From Roseomonas sp. (GTDB lineage Bacteria; Pseudomonadota; Alphaproteobacteria; Acetobacterales; Acetobacteraceae), in the NCBI GenBank assembly GCA_020249265.1, contig JADCGA010000010.1:1-64000 (forward strand): a DNA stretch of 64,000 nucleotides, read 5' to 3'. Every line of letters starts with the position of its first letter. Within the stretch, counting starts at the first letter, position 1. This document shows, piece after piece, positions 52,889-62,456 of this stretch. The translations under genes and the position numbers were made by a program. The notes under the pieces were generated by a model. It had not been told where the DNA came from, ran no database searches, and was given only the letters and a program-made list of their open reading frames with translations.

Positions 52889-54333
52889 TCCGCGGCCAGC
52901 GCGGGAGCCAAAGCGCCTTGCAGCGGGAAGACCTTGGCGGGGTTGAGCAACCAGGCAGGATCAAAGGCGCTTTTGATGGCGCGTTGCTGCGCCAATTCAT
53001 ACGGCTGGAATTGCACTGTCATCAGGTCACGCTTTTCGACACCGACGCCATGCTCGCCGGTCAGGCACCCACCGACTTCCACGCAAAGCTTCAATATATC
53101 GGCGCCAAAGGCTTCAGCGCGCCGGAAGCTATCGGCATCATTCGCATCAAACATGATCAGCGGATGCAGATTGCCATCACCGGCATGGAATACATTGGCG
53201 ACCTTCAAGCCGTATTGATCGCTCATCTCACCAATGCGCTTAAGCACGCGCGGCAATTCGCTGGTTGGGATGGTGCCATCCATACAAAGGTAATCCGGGC
53301 TGATGCGCCCCACCGCGCCAAAAGCGCCCTTGCGGCCTTTCCAGATGGCAAGGCTTTGTTCTGCGGTTTCCGCAACCTTCAGGCTGATCGGATCAAACCG
53401 CGCACAGATATCTTTTATGCGCGCCAGCAAAGCATCTTGTTCCGCGATGCTCCCTTCAACTTCAATGATCAGCATGGCCTCAGCATCCAGCGGATAGCCG
53501 GCATGGGCAAAAGCTTCGCAGGCATGGATGCAGGGCTTATCCATGAATTCCAGTGCCACAGGGATGATGCCGCTGCCGATAATGGCATCCACCGCGGCAC
53601 CCGCGATTTCAATGGAATTGAAGGCGGCCAACATGGCGCGCGCCCCTTCGGCACTGCGGAGAATACGCACCGTCACTTCCGTCACAATGCCCAATTGGCC
53701 TTCACTGCCCGTGATCAGCCCCAGCCAATCATAACCCGCCGCATCCAGATAAGTGCCGCCAATGTCCGGCACTTCACCTTCAATGGTCACGAATTTTACG
53801 CCGAGCAAGTTATTCGCCGTGACCCCATATTTCAGGCAATGCGCACCGCCCGAATTCATCATCACATTCCCGCCAATCATGCAGGCTAACTGAGAAGACG
53901 GGTCAGGCGCATAGAAAAACCCATCGGCCTCCACCGCCTTGGTAATGCCGATATTCGTGACGCCAGCACCCACCACCGCATAGCGATCCGCGTAATTGAT
54001 TTCATGAATGGCGTTGAGTCGCATCAGCCCAACCACCACCGCATCCGCCAAAGGCAGCGCACCACCAGAAAGACTGGTCCCCGCCCCGCGCGGCACCACG
54101 CGAATGCCCTGTTCATGGCAATAGCGCAGCACAGCGGCGACCTGTTCGGTTGAGGAGGGCAGCACCACCGCGAGCGGCATTTGCCGATAGGCCGCAAGAC
54201 CATCGGTTTCATAGGGTTTTAGGCGAATGCCCTCAGCGATCACACCATCGCCCGGCACAAGCGCCTGGAGCGCCGCGATGATCTCAGCGCGGCGGGCGAG
54301 AATTTCAGGCTTTGGGGCGGGCAAGGGGATCAT
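52885..54333 (-). CDS. glcD: Glycolate oxidase FAD-binding subunit (GlcD)
   Basis: This 482-residue FAD-linked oxidase has the PP-loop FAD domain (VVPRGAGTSLSGGALPLADA) and a C-terminal oxidase domain with the metal/FAD histidines in VFHAGDGNLHPLIMFD and the terminal GEHGVGVEKR motif. GlcD catalyses glycolate oxidation, feeding electrons to the respiratory chain. It also resembles D-lactate dehydrogenases, which are an alternative. Confidence 0.88.
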   Translation of the reverse strand: MIPLPAPKPEILARRAEIIAALQALVPGDGVIAEGIRLKPYETDGLAAYRQMPLAVVLPSSTEQVAAVLRYCHEQGIRVVPRGAGTSLSGGALPLADAVVVGLMRLNAIHEINYADRYAVVGAGVTNIGITKAVEADGFFYAPDPSSQLACMIGGNVMMNSGGAHCLKYGVTANNLLGVKFVTIEGEVPDIGGTYLDAAGYDWLGLITGSEGQLGIVTEVTVRILRSAEGARAMLAAFNSIEIAGAAVDAIIGSGIIPVALEFMDKPCIHACEAFAHAGYPLDAEAMLIIEVEGSIAEQDALLARIKDICARFDPISLKVAETAEQSLAIWKGRKGAFGAVGRISPDYLCMDGTIPTSELPRVLKRIGEMSDQYGLKVANVFHAGDGNLHPLIMFDANDADSFRRAEAFGADILKLCVEVGGCLTGEHGVGVEKRDLMTVQFQPYELAQQRAIKSAFDPAWLLNPAKVFPLQGALAPALAAE

Positions 54334-54399
54334 GGCTGTGTCCTGTAGATTGGGCGAAAATGCACATCTGCCCGGACATGGGCAAGGGCCATGCCCAAT

Positions 54400-56250
54400 T
54401 CAGCAGGAAATGCCCTTTTGGCGAAGCGCGGCAAGGACCTGCGCCGCGCAATCTTCGGCAGTGGAAGCCCCCGTGCCGAGACGAATATCGGGGGTCTCGG
54501 GCGGCTCATATGGGCTGCCAAGGCCGGTGAAATTCGGGATCAGCCCTGCTTTTGCCTTGGCGTAAAGCCCCTTGGGGTCACGCGCCATGCAGGTTTCAAT
54601 CGGTGCATCAACAAGGATTTCCAGGAAATCCTCGGCGCCGATCAATTCACGCAGCATTTCCCGATCCGCCCGGAAGGGCGAAATGAAGGAAGCGAGCACG
54701 ATAAGGCCGGCATCCATCATCAGCTTGGCGACTTCGCCGGCACGGCGGATATTCTCCACCCGATCAGCATCCGTAAAGCCCAGATCGCGGCAAAGCCCGT
54801 GGCGGAGATTATCACCATCCAGGCTATAGCAATGCCGCCCGGCAGCGAAGAGCGCCTGTTCCACCAGATTGGCAATGGTGGATTTGCCCGAACCGGAAAG
54901 CCCCGTGAACCATAAGAGCAGAGGTAGCTGCCCATTGCGTTCGGCCCGCGCGGCGCGATCAATGGTGAAGTCAGCGTGGTGAATATTGCTGGCGCGCCGC
55001 AGCGCATGGCGGATCATGCCGGCTGCGACGGTTTCATGCGTGAAGCGATCCACCAGGATGAAGGCACCGGTTGCGCGATTTTCGTTATAATTGTCGAAGG
55101 CCATCGGCTTCAGCGTGGCAAGATGGCAAAGCCCCAGATCATTCATCTGAAGCGTGCGTGCAGCCACATGATCCCCTGTATTCACGTCAATCCCATGCCG
55201 GAGAGACGTGACGCGCGCCTGTGTCCAATCCTGTCCGATACGGAGCAGGTAATCGCGGCCCGGCAGCATGGGGTTACTACCCATCCAAAGAATATCGGCT
55301 GCGAATTGGTCGGCAATTTCAGGGGGCGCTTCCGGTGCGACCAGCATATCCCCGCGGGCGATGTCAATCTCATAGCCCAGCGTCAGCGTCACCGCCTGGC
55401 CGGCAATCGCTTCCGCCAGATCGCCATCAGCGGTGACGATGCGCTGTATCTTGGAATGACGGCCGCTTCCTGCCAATCGAACATCTTGGCTCGCCGCGAT
55501 GCGCCCGGATGCTATGGTGCCGGCAAAGCCACGGAAGGACGCATCCGGCCGATTGACCCATTGCACGGGAAAGCGAAAGGGTTTGCCGGCCTGATCTGAA
55601 ACCACATCAACTTCTTCTAAATGCTGAAGCAGGCTTGGCCCCTGATACCAGGGCATATCCGCTGAGGCGCTGGTGACGTTATCCCCCATGCGGGCGCTGA
55701 GCGGGATGGCAGTGATCTCAGTGAAATCGAGTTTTGCGGCAAAATCCCGGTAAGCTTCAACGATGGCTGTATAGCGATTGGCGTCAAAGGCGATCAAATC
55801 CATCTTGTTCACCGCAAGCACAAGGTGACGAATGCCAAGCAGCGAACAGATCAGCGAATGGCGCCTGCTTTGCGGCAGCAAGCCCTTGGATGCATCAACC
55901 AGAATGATGGCAAGCGATGCGGTTGAAGCCCCGGTCGCCATATTGCGCGTATACTGCTCATGGCCTGGCGTATCGGCGACAATGAAGCTGCGGCGGGGCG
56001 TGGCAAAATACCGATAGGCAACATCAATGGTAATGCCCTGCTGGCGCTCAGCCTCAAGCCCATCCAGCAGCAGGGCGAAATCAATATCATCGCCGGTCGT
56101 GCCGTGGCGACGACTATCGCGGCTGAGCGCAGCCAGCGTATCGTCAAAGATCAGCCCGCATTCATGCAATAGCCGGCCGATCAGGGTGGATTTGCCATCA
56201 TCCACCGAACCGCAGGTGATGAAACGCAACAAATCGCGTTGGGCAGACAT
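54400..56250 (-). CDS. cysN/C: Sulfate adenylyltransferase subunit 1/APS kinase fusion
   Basis: A 616-residue two-domain protein. Residues 1-430 are CysN, a GTPase with the P-loop GSVDDGKST at 14-22, DTPGHEQYTRN and NKMDL. From about 440 is APS kinase (CysC), with the P-loop GLSGSGKST at 450-458 and DGDNLRHGLCRDLGF. With CysD it activates sulfate to PAPS. The start overlaps cysD by one base. No reductase genes (cysH, cysI) are in the window. Confidence 0.94.
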   Translation of the reverse strand: MSAQRDLLRFITCGSVDDGKSTLIGRLLHECGLIFDDTLAALSRDSRRHGTTGDDIDFALLLDGLEAERQQGITIDVAYRYFATPRRSFIVADTPGHEQYTRNMATGASTASLAIILVDASKGLLPQSRRHSLICSLLGIRHLVLAVNKMDLIAFDANRYTAIVEAYRDFAAKLDFTEITAIPLSARMGDNVTSASADMPWYQGPSLLQHLEEVDVVSDQAGKPFRFPVQWVNRPDASFRGFAGTIASGRIAASQDVRLAGSGRHSKIQRIVTADGDLAEAIAGQAVTLTLGYEIDIARGDMLVAPEAPPEIADQFAADILWMGSNPMLPGRDYLLRIGQDWTQARVTSLRHGIDVNTGDHVAARTLQMNDLGLCHLATLKPMAFDNYNENRATGAFILVDRFTHETVAAGMIRHALRRASNIHHADFTIDRAARAERNGQLPLLLWFTGLSGSGKSTIANLVEQALFAAGRHCYSLDGDNLRHGLCRDLGFTDADRVENIRRAGEVAKLMMDAGLIVLASFISPFRADREMLRELIGAEDFLEILVDAPIETCMARDPKGLYAKAKAGLIPNFTGLGSPYEPPETPDIRLGTGASTAEDCAAQVLAALRQKGISC

Positions 56251-57164
56251 CAGAAATATCCTTCACGCTTCTTGCGTTCCATGGAGGCTTCAGTGTCGCT
56301 GTCAATCAAACGGCCTTCGCGTTCGCTGCTGCGTGCCGCACGCATCTCCGAGATGATGTCAGACAAGGTGGTTGCAGTACTTTCAACTGCTCCGGAAAGC
56401 GGGTAGCAGCCAAGGGTGCGGAAGCGGACCATTTTCGTCTCCGGTGCCTCACCGGGGTTTAGCGGCAGCCGTTCATCATCCAGCATGATCCAGGTACCGG
56501 CGCGGCGCACCACAGGGCGCGGCGCCGCAAAGTAAAGCGGCACAACCGCAATATCCTCCGCCGCGATGTAATCCCACACATCATATTCAGTCCAATTGGA
56601 AAGCGGAAAAATGCGCATGCTTTCCCCTTGATGAATGCGTGTATTGAAAAAGGACCATAATTCGGGTCGTTGCGCGCGCGGATCCCAGACATGCCCAGGA
56701 CCACGAAAGGAAAAGATGCGTTCCTTTGCGCGGGATTTTTCCTCATCCCGGCGTGCACCGCCAAAGGCGGCATCAAAAGCGTATTTGTCGAGAGCCTGGC
56801 GCAGGGCCTCAGTCTTCATCACCTGCGTATGGAGCGCTGATCCTGACGCAATCGGGTTGATTCCGCGCGCCAAGCCTTCCTGATTGGTATGCACCAGCAA
56901 TTCCAGTCCAAGCCGTTGCGCAATATTGTCGCGGAAGCGGATCATCTCCCTGAACTTCCAGGTTGTATCAATATGCAGCAGTGGGAAAGGCGGCCGGCCC
57001 GGGAAGAAGGCCTTCATGGCAAGGTGCAGCAAGACGCTGCTATCCTTGCCGATGGAATAGAGCATGACGGGTCGGCGAAAGGCCGCAGCACCTTCGCGCA
57101 AGATACCAATGGCTTCCGCTTCCAGGCGCGCAAGATGAAGGGGGAGGCGTTGTTTTTCCGGCAT
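56250..57164 (-). CDS. cysD: Sulfate adenylyltransferase subunit 2
   Basis: This 304-residue ATP-PPi-loop enzyme has [18 protein letters not shown] (PP-loop SxGKDS), the AlaPhe-Gly-Gly-Ala-Arg-Arg-Asp-Glu segment [20 protein letters not shown], and TEYDVWDYI. It makes APS from sulfate and ATP together with CysN. It leads the cysD-cysNC operon. Confidence 0.95.
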   Translation of the reverse strand: MPEKQRLPLHLARLEAEAIGILREGAAAFRRPVMLYSIGKDSSVLLHLAMKAFFPGRPPFPLLHIDTTWKFREMIRFRDNIAQRLGLELLVHTNQEGLARGINPIASGSALHTQVMKTEALRQALDKYAFDAAFGGARRDEEKSRAKERIFSFRGPGHVWDPRAQRPELWSFFNTRIHQGESMRIFPLSNWTEYDVWDYIAAEDIAVVPLYFAAPRPVVRRAGTWIMLDDERLPLNPGEAPETKMVRFRTLGCYPLSGAVESTATTLSDIISEMRAARSSEREGRLIDSDTEASMERKKREGYF

Positions 57165-57206
57165 GGCTTCGAAACTAGCGCGGGTGCCGCAATCTTCAAG
57201 TCTGAA

Positions 57207-57956
57207 TCACTTCGCCAACCACCCACCGTCAACCGGCAAGGCAATGCCTGTGGTGAAGCTTGCGGCATCACTCGCCAAATAAAGCACGCCATCCGCCACT
57301 TCTTCCGGCCTGCCGAAACGCCCCATGGCATGCCGGGCACGAGACGCTGCGCGCGCCGCTTCCGGGTCCGCGCGGCGGCCCATGCTGCGGGCGAGCAAGG
57401 GTGTATCAATCGCACCCGGCACAATCGCATTCACGCGAACGCCATCGGCCACGAAATCAAGCGCCATGACGCGCGTCAGGCTCAATATCGCGCCTTTCGC
57501 GGCGATATAGGCGCTATTGCCGGCGCCACCCGCGATTGCAAGCTGCGATCCGGTGGTGATGATCGCCCCGCCCCCTTGGCGCTTCATGGCAGGGATGACA
57601 GCGCGCGCCCAAAGCCAGGTGCCGCCGACATGGGCCCGAAACACCGCATCCCAATCCTCGGGCTTGGTGTCCAGAACCGTGCCGCCCACCGAGAATCCCG
57701 CTGCCGCAAAAAGGATATCAATGCGCCCATAATGTTGCAGGATGGCCGCCGCATCTTCATCTGCAGCACCTGGGGCGCCAACATCGGAAACCCGGGTCAG
57801 GGCGCCGCCAATAAGCTTCGCGGTTTCCTCAACCGCCGCCGCATCGCGATCCACCAGGGCAAGCTTCGCACCTTCTTGCGCGAATAACACGGCGGTTGCG
57901 CGACCAATGCCGGAACCGGCGCCGGTGATGACCGCAATCTTGTCCTTCAATCGCAT
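57207..57956 (-). CDS. SDR family oxidoreductase
   Basis: A 249-residue classical SDR with TGAGSGIG at 12-19, AAAGFSVGG (NNAG position), SQLAIAGGAGNSAYIAAKGA (Ser, Tyr-x-x-x-Lys) and C-terminal GGWLAK. The start at 57956 gives the standard length. Substrate is unknown; FabG-like and glucose-dehydrogenase-like relatives are many. It is followed by cysD, 42 bases away. Confidence 0.85.
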   Translation of the reverse strand: MRLKDKIAVITGAGSGIGRATAVLFAQEGAKLALVDRDAAAVEETAKLIGGALTRVSDVGAPGAADEDAAAILQHYGRIDILFAAAGFSVGGTVLDTKPEDWDAVFRAHVGGTWLWARAVIPAMKRQGGGAIITTGSQLAIAGGAGNSAYIAAKGAILSLTRVMALDFVADGVRVNAIVPGAIDTPLLARSMGRRADPEAARAASRARHAMGRFGRPEEVADGVLYLASDAASFTTGIALPVDGGWLAK

Positions 57957-57978
57957 GGCACTCTCCTGGATGGGATTT

Positions 57979-58917
57979 TCACTTCGGTAAGCGCTTGGCG
58001 TCGCGCCGCTGTTCAAATGCCTTGGCGTGCATGAAGGCCACTTCGTGCAGGCCACTGGGCAGCCCATGGCGCCGCGCCGCTTCCAACAGAAAGCCAAGAA
58101 TGTGATCGGCTTCGATCCGCCCACCCGCTTCCAGATCACGCAGCATGGAAGCTGTATAGGCGCTGGCGCTATCGCCAAAGACGCCGCGATATTGCTGCAT
58201 GAAGGCAGCGCCTACGGGGAAGCCTTCGGCTGCGGCGATGGCGGCATTGGCTTCCAAGACCCCATGCATGAAGGCAATGCCGCCTGGCGCGCGGGCAATC
58301 TCACCAACATTGGCGCGCATCAGCACGGTGCAGACGGCGCTGGTGCCAAGATGCACCAGCTTTTCCCACATCTGCGCCATGATATCGGGCACAGCGGTCG
58401 CCACCATGCCGGGCGCCGCGCTAAAGACCGCCGCTATACGCTCAACCCGCGGGCTCGTGCCGCCTGCGACTTCGCCAAAGGTCAGCCAACGCCAATCATT
58501 CAAATGCCGGATCGTGCCATCGAGCGCGAGGCTCGCCTGGATTTTCGCGATTCCACCAAAAACACGCTCAGCGCCGAAGGCACGTTGCAGTGTTTCGATA
58601 TGGCTGATGCCATTCAGCACCGGCAGAATGGCGGTGCGTGAATCCACGGCAGGGCGGATCGTTTCCATCGCCTCGGGCAGATCATAGGCCTTGCAGGTCA
58701 GCAGCAGCACATCCCAGCCGGGGTGCAATGCGTCAGGCGTGATGGTGGTCACCTTGGCCTGATAATCGCCAAGGCCGCTTGAAATCCGTAAGCCATCGCG
58801 GGCAAGCGCGGCAGCGCGGCCAGGACGCACCAGAAAGCAGGGATCAAGCCCCGCCTGATGCAAGCGCCCACCAAAATAGCCGCCCAAGGCGCCTGCACCC
58901 AAAATCAAAATTCGCAT
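57979..58917 (-). CDS. Ketopantoate reductase family protein
   Basis: This 312-residue protein has the N-terminal NADP-binding LGAGALGGYFGGRLHQAG and LLTCKAYDLPEAM, plus the C-terminal helical ApbA domain (RANVGEIARAPGG, SMLRDLEAGGRIEADHILG). PanE reduces ketopantoate for CoA synthesis, but this family also includes other 2-oxo-acid reductases; no panB/C is adjacent. It precedes the SDR on the same strand. Confidence 0.82.
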   Translation of the reverse strand: MRILILGAGALGGYFGGRLHQAGLDPCFLVRPGRAAALARDGLRISSGLGDYQAKVTTITPDALHPGWDVLLLTCKAYDLPEAMETIRPAVDSRTAILPVLNGISHIETLQRAFGAERVFGGIAKIQASLALDGTIRHLNDWRWLTFGEVAGGTSPRVERIAAVFSAAPGMVATAVPDIMAQMWEKLVHLGTSAVCTVLMRANVGEIARAPGGIAFMHGVLEANAAIAAAEGFPVGAAFMQQYRGVFGDSASAYTASMLRDLEAGGRIEADHILGFLLEAARRHGLPSGLHEVAFMHAKAFEQRRDAKRLPK

Positions 58918-59078
58918 CCGATCCTCATGCCCATCATTGGCGAGAGGCTAGCACCCTGGCCAGGCAGGGGAAATCCTACCGCTCTCGGGAATGGATAACG
59001 CTTTTGCCACGAATAACCCCCTTCCGTTCCGGCGCGGCGCGCGGCAGGATCAGGCAGAAGCCAAACAAGGGGAAAGCC

Positions 59079-60005
59079 ATGACCAAGGTCATCATTACCT
59101 GTGCCGTGACGGGCGCCATCCACACGCCTTCCATGTCGGATTACCTGCCGATCACGCCGCAGGAGATTGCGGAACAATCCATCGCGGCCGCGGAAGCGGG
59201 GGCTTCCATCATCCATTTGCATGCGCGTGATCCGGAAAATGGCCAGCCCACGCCGGACCCCAAGGTCTTCATGCAATTCCTGCCGGTGATCAAGCAATCC
59301 ACCGATGCCGTGATCAATATCACCACCGGCGGCGGGCTTGGGATGACCTTGGATGAAAGGCTGGCCGCGCCATTACTCGCGAAGCCCGAAATGTGCAGCC
59401 TGAATATGGGCTCGATGAATTTCAACATCGCGCCATCGGCGGCGCGGGTGAAGAAGTTCAAGTATGATTGGGAAAAGCCCTATCTGGAAGGCACCACCAA
59501 TTACATCTTCCGCAATACCTTCCAGGATATCGAACAGGTTGTGGAACGGCTCGGCAAGGCGCATGGCACGCGCTTTGAATTTGAATGTTACGATGTCGGC
59601 CATTTATACAATCTGGCCCATATGCTGGACCGCAAGATTGTCGAACCACCGCTGTTCACGCAGACGATTTTCGGCATTCTGGGCGGCATTGGCGCCGAAC
59701 CACGCAACCTGATGTTCATGAAGGAAACGGCGGATCGGCTATTCGGCAAGGATTACGTGTGGTCCGTGCTGGCAGCAGGGCGTAACCAAATGCCCTTCAC
59801 CACCATGGCCGGCATGTTGGGCGGCAATGTGCGCGTTGGCTTGGAAGATAGCCTCTGGCTCGGGAAGGGCCAGCAGGCGAAATCCAATGCCGAGCAGGTG
59901 GCCAAAATCCGTCGCATCCTGGAAGAGCTTAGCCTGGAAATCGCCACACCTGCGGAAGCGCGGGAGATGTTGAAGCTCAAGGGTGGTGATCTCGTCGGGT
60001 TCTGA
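59079..60005 (+). CDS. Beta-keto acid cleavage enzyme (BKACE, DUF849)
   Basis: This 308-residue TIM-barrel enzyme starts at ATG 59079 with an AGGGGAAAG site. The metal-binding HLHARD near residues 47-52 and the conserved NITTGGGLGMTLDERLA and GMLGGNVRVGLEDSL identify BKACE. BKACE cleaves a beta-keto acid with acetyl-CoA, giving acetoacetate and an acyl-CoA. The keto acid here is unknown. It heads an operon with a TPP enzyme, GDPD, an enolase-superfamily enzyme and an EamA transporter. Confidence 0.88.
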   Translation: MTKVIITCAVTGAIHTPSMSDYLPITPQEIAEQSIAAAEAGASIIHLHARDPENGQPTPDPKVFMQFLPVIKQSTDAVINITTGGGLGMTLDERLAAPLLAKPEMCSLNMGSMNFNIAPSAARVKKFKYDWEKPYLEGTTNYIFRNTFQDIEQVVERLGKAHGTRFEFECYDVGHLYNLAHMLDRKIVEPPLFTQTIFGILGGIGAEPRNLMFMKETADRLFGKDYVWSVLAAGRNQMPFTTMAGMLGGNVRVGLEDSLWLGKGQQAKSNAEQVAKIRRILEELSLEIATPAEAREMLKLKGGDLVGF

Positions 60006-60033
60006 AATACGCAAAAAATAGGGAGGCCGCGCC

Positions 60034-61710
60034 ATGGCCGAGAAATACACCGTCGCCGATCTGGTGGCGGAATTCCTGCCGCAAGTGGGGGTTTCCACCG
60101 TTTTCGGCATTGTGTCCGTGCATAATATTCCGATGCTGGATGCAATCGGCCAGCGCAATCGCCTGCGCTATGTGAAGGCACGTGGCGAAATGGGCGGTGC
60201 CCATATGGCCGATGCCTATGCGCGCGTCACCGGCCATTTGGGTGTGATTTTCACCAGCACTGGCCCCGGCATGGCCAATGCCATTCCGGGCCTGGTGGAA
60301 GCGCGCTTTGCCGGCAGCCCCGTGCTGCATATCACGGGGCAGACCGCGACACGCTTCATTGATCGGGATGTCGGCACGGTGCATGACGTGCCGGGGCAAA
60401 CGCAGGCTCTCGCTGCGGTGTGCAAAGCCGCGTATCGTGTGCGCAGCGCGGGTGAAGCCTTTGGCGTATTGGTGCGTGCGGCGGCTGAAGCACTTTCCGC
60501 CCCGCGTGGCCCGGTTTCGGTCGAAATCCCGATTGATTTGCAGCGCACGCCCATCCCGCGTCCGGCGGGGCTGGATGCGCTGGTGCTGCCCATTACAGCA
60601 CCCTTGCCGCCCAATCCTGCGGAATTGGATGAAGCCGTCGCCATTCTGTCCAAAGCCAAGCGCCCGATGATTTGGCTTGGCAATGGCGCGAAGCAGGCAG
60701 GCGCGGAAGCCGCGCGCTTGATGGCTTTGGGCTTTGGCGTGGTCAATTCCTGGAATGGCCGTGGCATCATTCCGGAAGATCACCCAATGAGCCTTGGCGC
60801 GCTACATGGCAATGGATCGCCGCATGTGCAGGAGTTCTACGGCTCGGTGGATGCCATGCTTGTCGTGGGGTCGCGCCTGCGCGGACATGAGACGATGGAT
60901 TTCAATATGAAGCTGCCGCAAACGCTGATCCGCGTTGATGGCGATGCTGCGGCCAATGGGCGCGGCTATGCTTCTTCGCTGTTTGTCCATGGCGATGCGG
61001 CGTTGACCATGTCGGCACTCGCGGATCGGCTGGTGGGCAAGATGTCGGTTGACCCTGTCTTCGCCGCTGATTTCGCTGCGCTGAAATCCCGCGCCGGGCA
61101 GGAACATCGTGAAACCCTTGGGCCTTATCAGGGCTTCCCTGATGCAGTGCGCGCCGCGTTGCCGCGTGATGGGGTTTGGGTGCGTGATATCACCATCTCA
61201 AACTCTACCTGGGGCAATCGCATCTTCCCGATTTACGATCCGCGCAACGCCGTGCATCCCGTGGGCGCGGCGATTGGGCCGGGGCTTGCGCTTGGCATTG
61301 GCGCGGCACTTGGCGCGGATGGGCGGAAGACCATTGCTATGGTGGGCGATGGCGGCTTTGCGCTCGGCATGAATGAACTTTGGGCTGCCACGCAGGAAAA
61401 GGCCGAATTGGTCACCATGGTGATGAATGATCGCGGCTATGGCGTGATTCGTCATATCCAGGATGCTCTGGCCGATGGGCGCTTGTTTGGTGATGATATT
61501 CTGAACCCGAATCTAGAAGGCCTCGCCGCCCTTGCCGGCATGCCGTATTTCCGCATCAGCAAAGCCGATGAAGTGACCGAGGTGCTGAAAAGAGCGCTCG
61601 CGGTTTCCGGCCCGGCCTTGGTGGAGGTTGATATGATCGCGATTGGGCCATTCCCGCCCTATGCGCCCTTCAACACTATGGGCAAGCATGCGGAACGTGC
61701 GGCGCGCTGA
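60034..61710 (+). CDS. Thiamine pyrophosphate-dependent enzyme (acetolactate synthase-like)
   Basis: This 558-residue ThDP enzyme has the catalytic Glu52 in KARGEMGG, a central domain (about 190-330) and the C-terminal GDG...N ThDP site (VGDGGFALGMNELW, ending NDRGYG). It resembles acetolactate-synthase-like decarboxylases, with benzoylformate decarboxylase and oxalyl-CoA decarboxylase as possible kin. A catalytic role in 2-oxo-acid decarboxylation is inferred from the fold. The next gene starts inside the stop codon. Confidence 0.85.
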   Translation: MAEKYTVADLVAEFLPQVGVSTVFGIVSVHNIPMLDAIGQRNRLRYVKARGEMGGAHMADAYARVTGHLGVIFTSTGPGMANAIPGLVEARFAGSPVLHITGQTATRFIDRDVGTVHDVPGQTQALAAVCKAAYRVRSAGEAFGVLVRAAAEALSAPRGPVSVEIPIDLQRTPIPRPAGLDALVLPITAPLPPNPAELDEAVAILSKAKRPMIWLGNGAKQAGAEAARLMALGFGVVNSWNGRGIIPEDHPMSLGALHGNGSPHVQEFYGSVDAMLVVGSRLRGHETMDFNMKLPQTLIRVDGDAAANGRGYASSLFVHGDAALTMSALADRLVGKMSVDPVFAADFAALKSRAGQEHRETLGPYQGFPDAVRAALPRDGVWVRDITISNSTWGNRIFPIYDPRNAVHPVGAAIGPGLALGIGAALGADGRKTIAMVGDGGFALGMNELWAATQEKAELVTMVMNDRGYGVIRHIQDALADGRLFGDDILNPNLEGLAALAGMPYFRISKADEVTEVLKRALAVSGPALVEVDMIAIGPFPPYAPFNTMGKHAERAAR

Positions 61711-62456
61711 TGATGAAACGACCGCAGATCATCTCCCATCGCGGCGGTGCCTATCTTTGGCCGGAGAATAGCCTGCTCGCTTTCCGCCAGAGCCTAACCT
61801 TACCGGTTGAGGTTCTGGAATGCGATGTGCATCCATCCTCTGATGGCGTGCCCATGGTGCATCATGATGCCACGCTGCAACGCATGACGGATCTCGCCGG
61901 GCCTTTGGTCGCACGCAGCGCCGCTGAATTGGGCGCGGCACGGTTTCGCGGCGCGCCCGGTGAAACCATTCCAACACTGGCCGCGCTTGCGCGCCTTGTT
62001 GCGCCAAGTGACAAGCTGCTGCGCGTGGAGGTGAAGGGCGACCGCGACCACAAACCCTATCCGGGCTTTCTGCCGCTTGTGCTTGCTGTGCTGGAAGCGG
62101 AAGGCATGCTCCAGCGCAGCATCATCATCGCCTTTCATGGCGGCACCGCCGCGGCGGCGGCGCAGGAAAAGCGCCTGGCTGGTGCGGTATGGCTGGTGGA
62201 TACGCCGATTCTTGCCAATCTGGGGCCTGATGCCTGCATGCCAGCTGCGCGTAGCCTTGGGGTGACGGGTTGCGAGTGTTCCATGGGCGATGTGACGCCG
62301 GCTTTCATTGCGGCTGCCCGCCAAGCAGGGCTGACTACCGGTGTTTGGGCTGCCAATCACCGCGCGGAAATTGAAAAAGCGCTTGAGCTTGACGTGGATG
62401 CTTTCGCCACCGATGACCCGCCGCTAGCGATTGAACTCCGGAAGGCGCGCGGTTGA
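61710..62456 (+). CDS. Glycerophosphodiester phosphodiesterase family protein
   Basis: A 248-residue GDPD with SHRGGAYLWPENSL (catalytic HRG and PEN), VLECDVHPSSDGVPMVHHD (acidic metal ligands and second His) and the C-terminal ANHRAEIEKALELDVDAFAT. Classical GDPDs release glycerol-3-phosphate from phospholipid head groups; this member sits in a keto-acid operon, so its substrate may differ. It overlaps the TPP gene stop by one base. Confidence 0.88.
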   Translation: MMKRPQIISHRGGAYLWPENSLLAFRQSLTLPVEVLECDVHPSSDGVPMVHHDATLQRMTDLAGPLVARSAAELGAARFRGAPGETIPTLAALARLVAPSDKLLRVEVKGDRDHKPYPGFLPLVLAVLEAEGMLQRSIIIAFHGGTAAAAAQEKRLAGAVWLVDTPILANLGPDACMPAARSLGVTGCECSMGDVTPAFIAAARQAGLTTGVWAANHRAEIEKALELDVDAFATDDPPLAIELRKARG

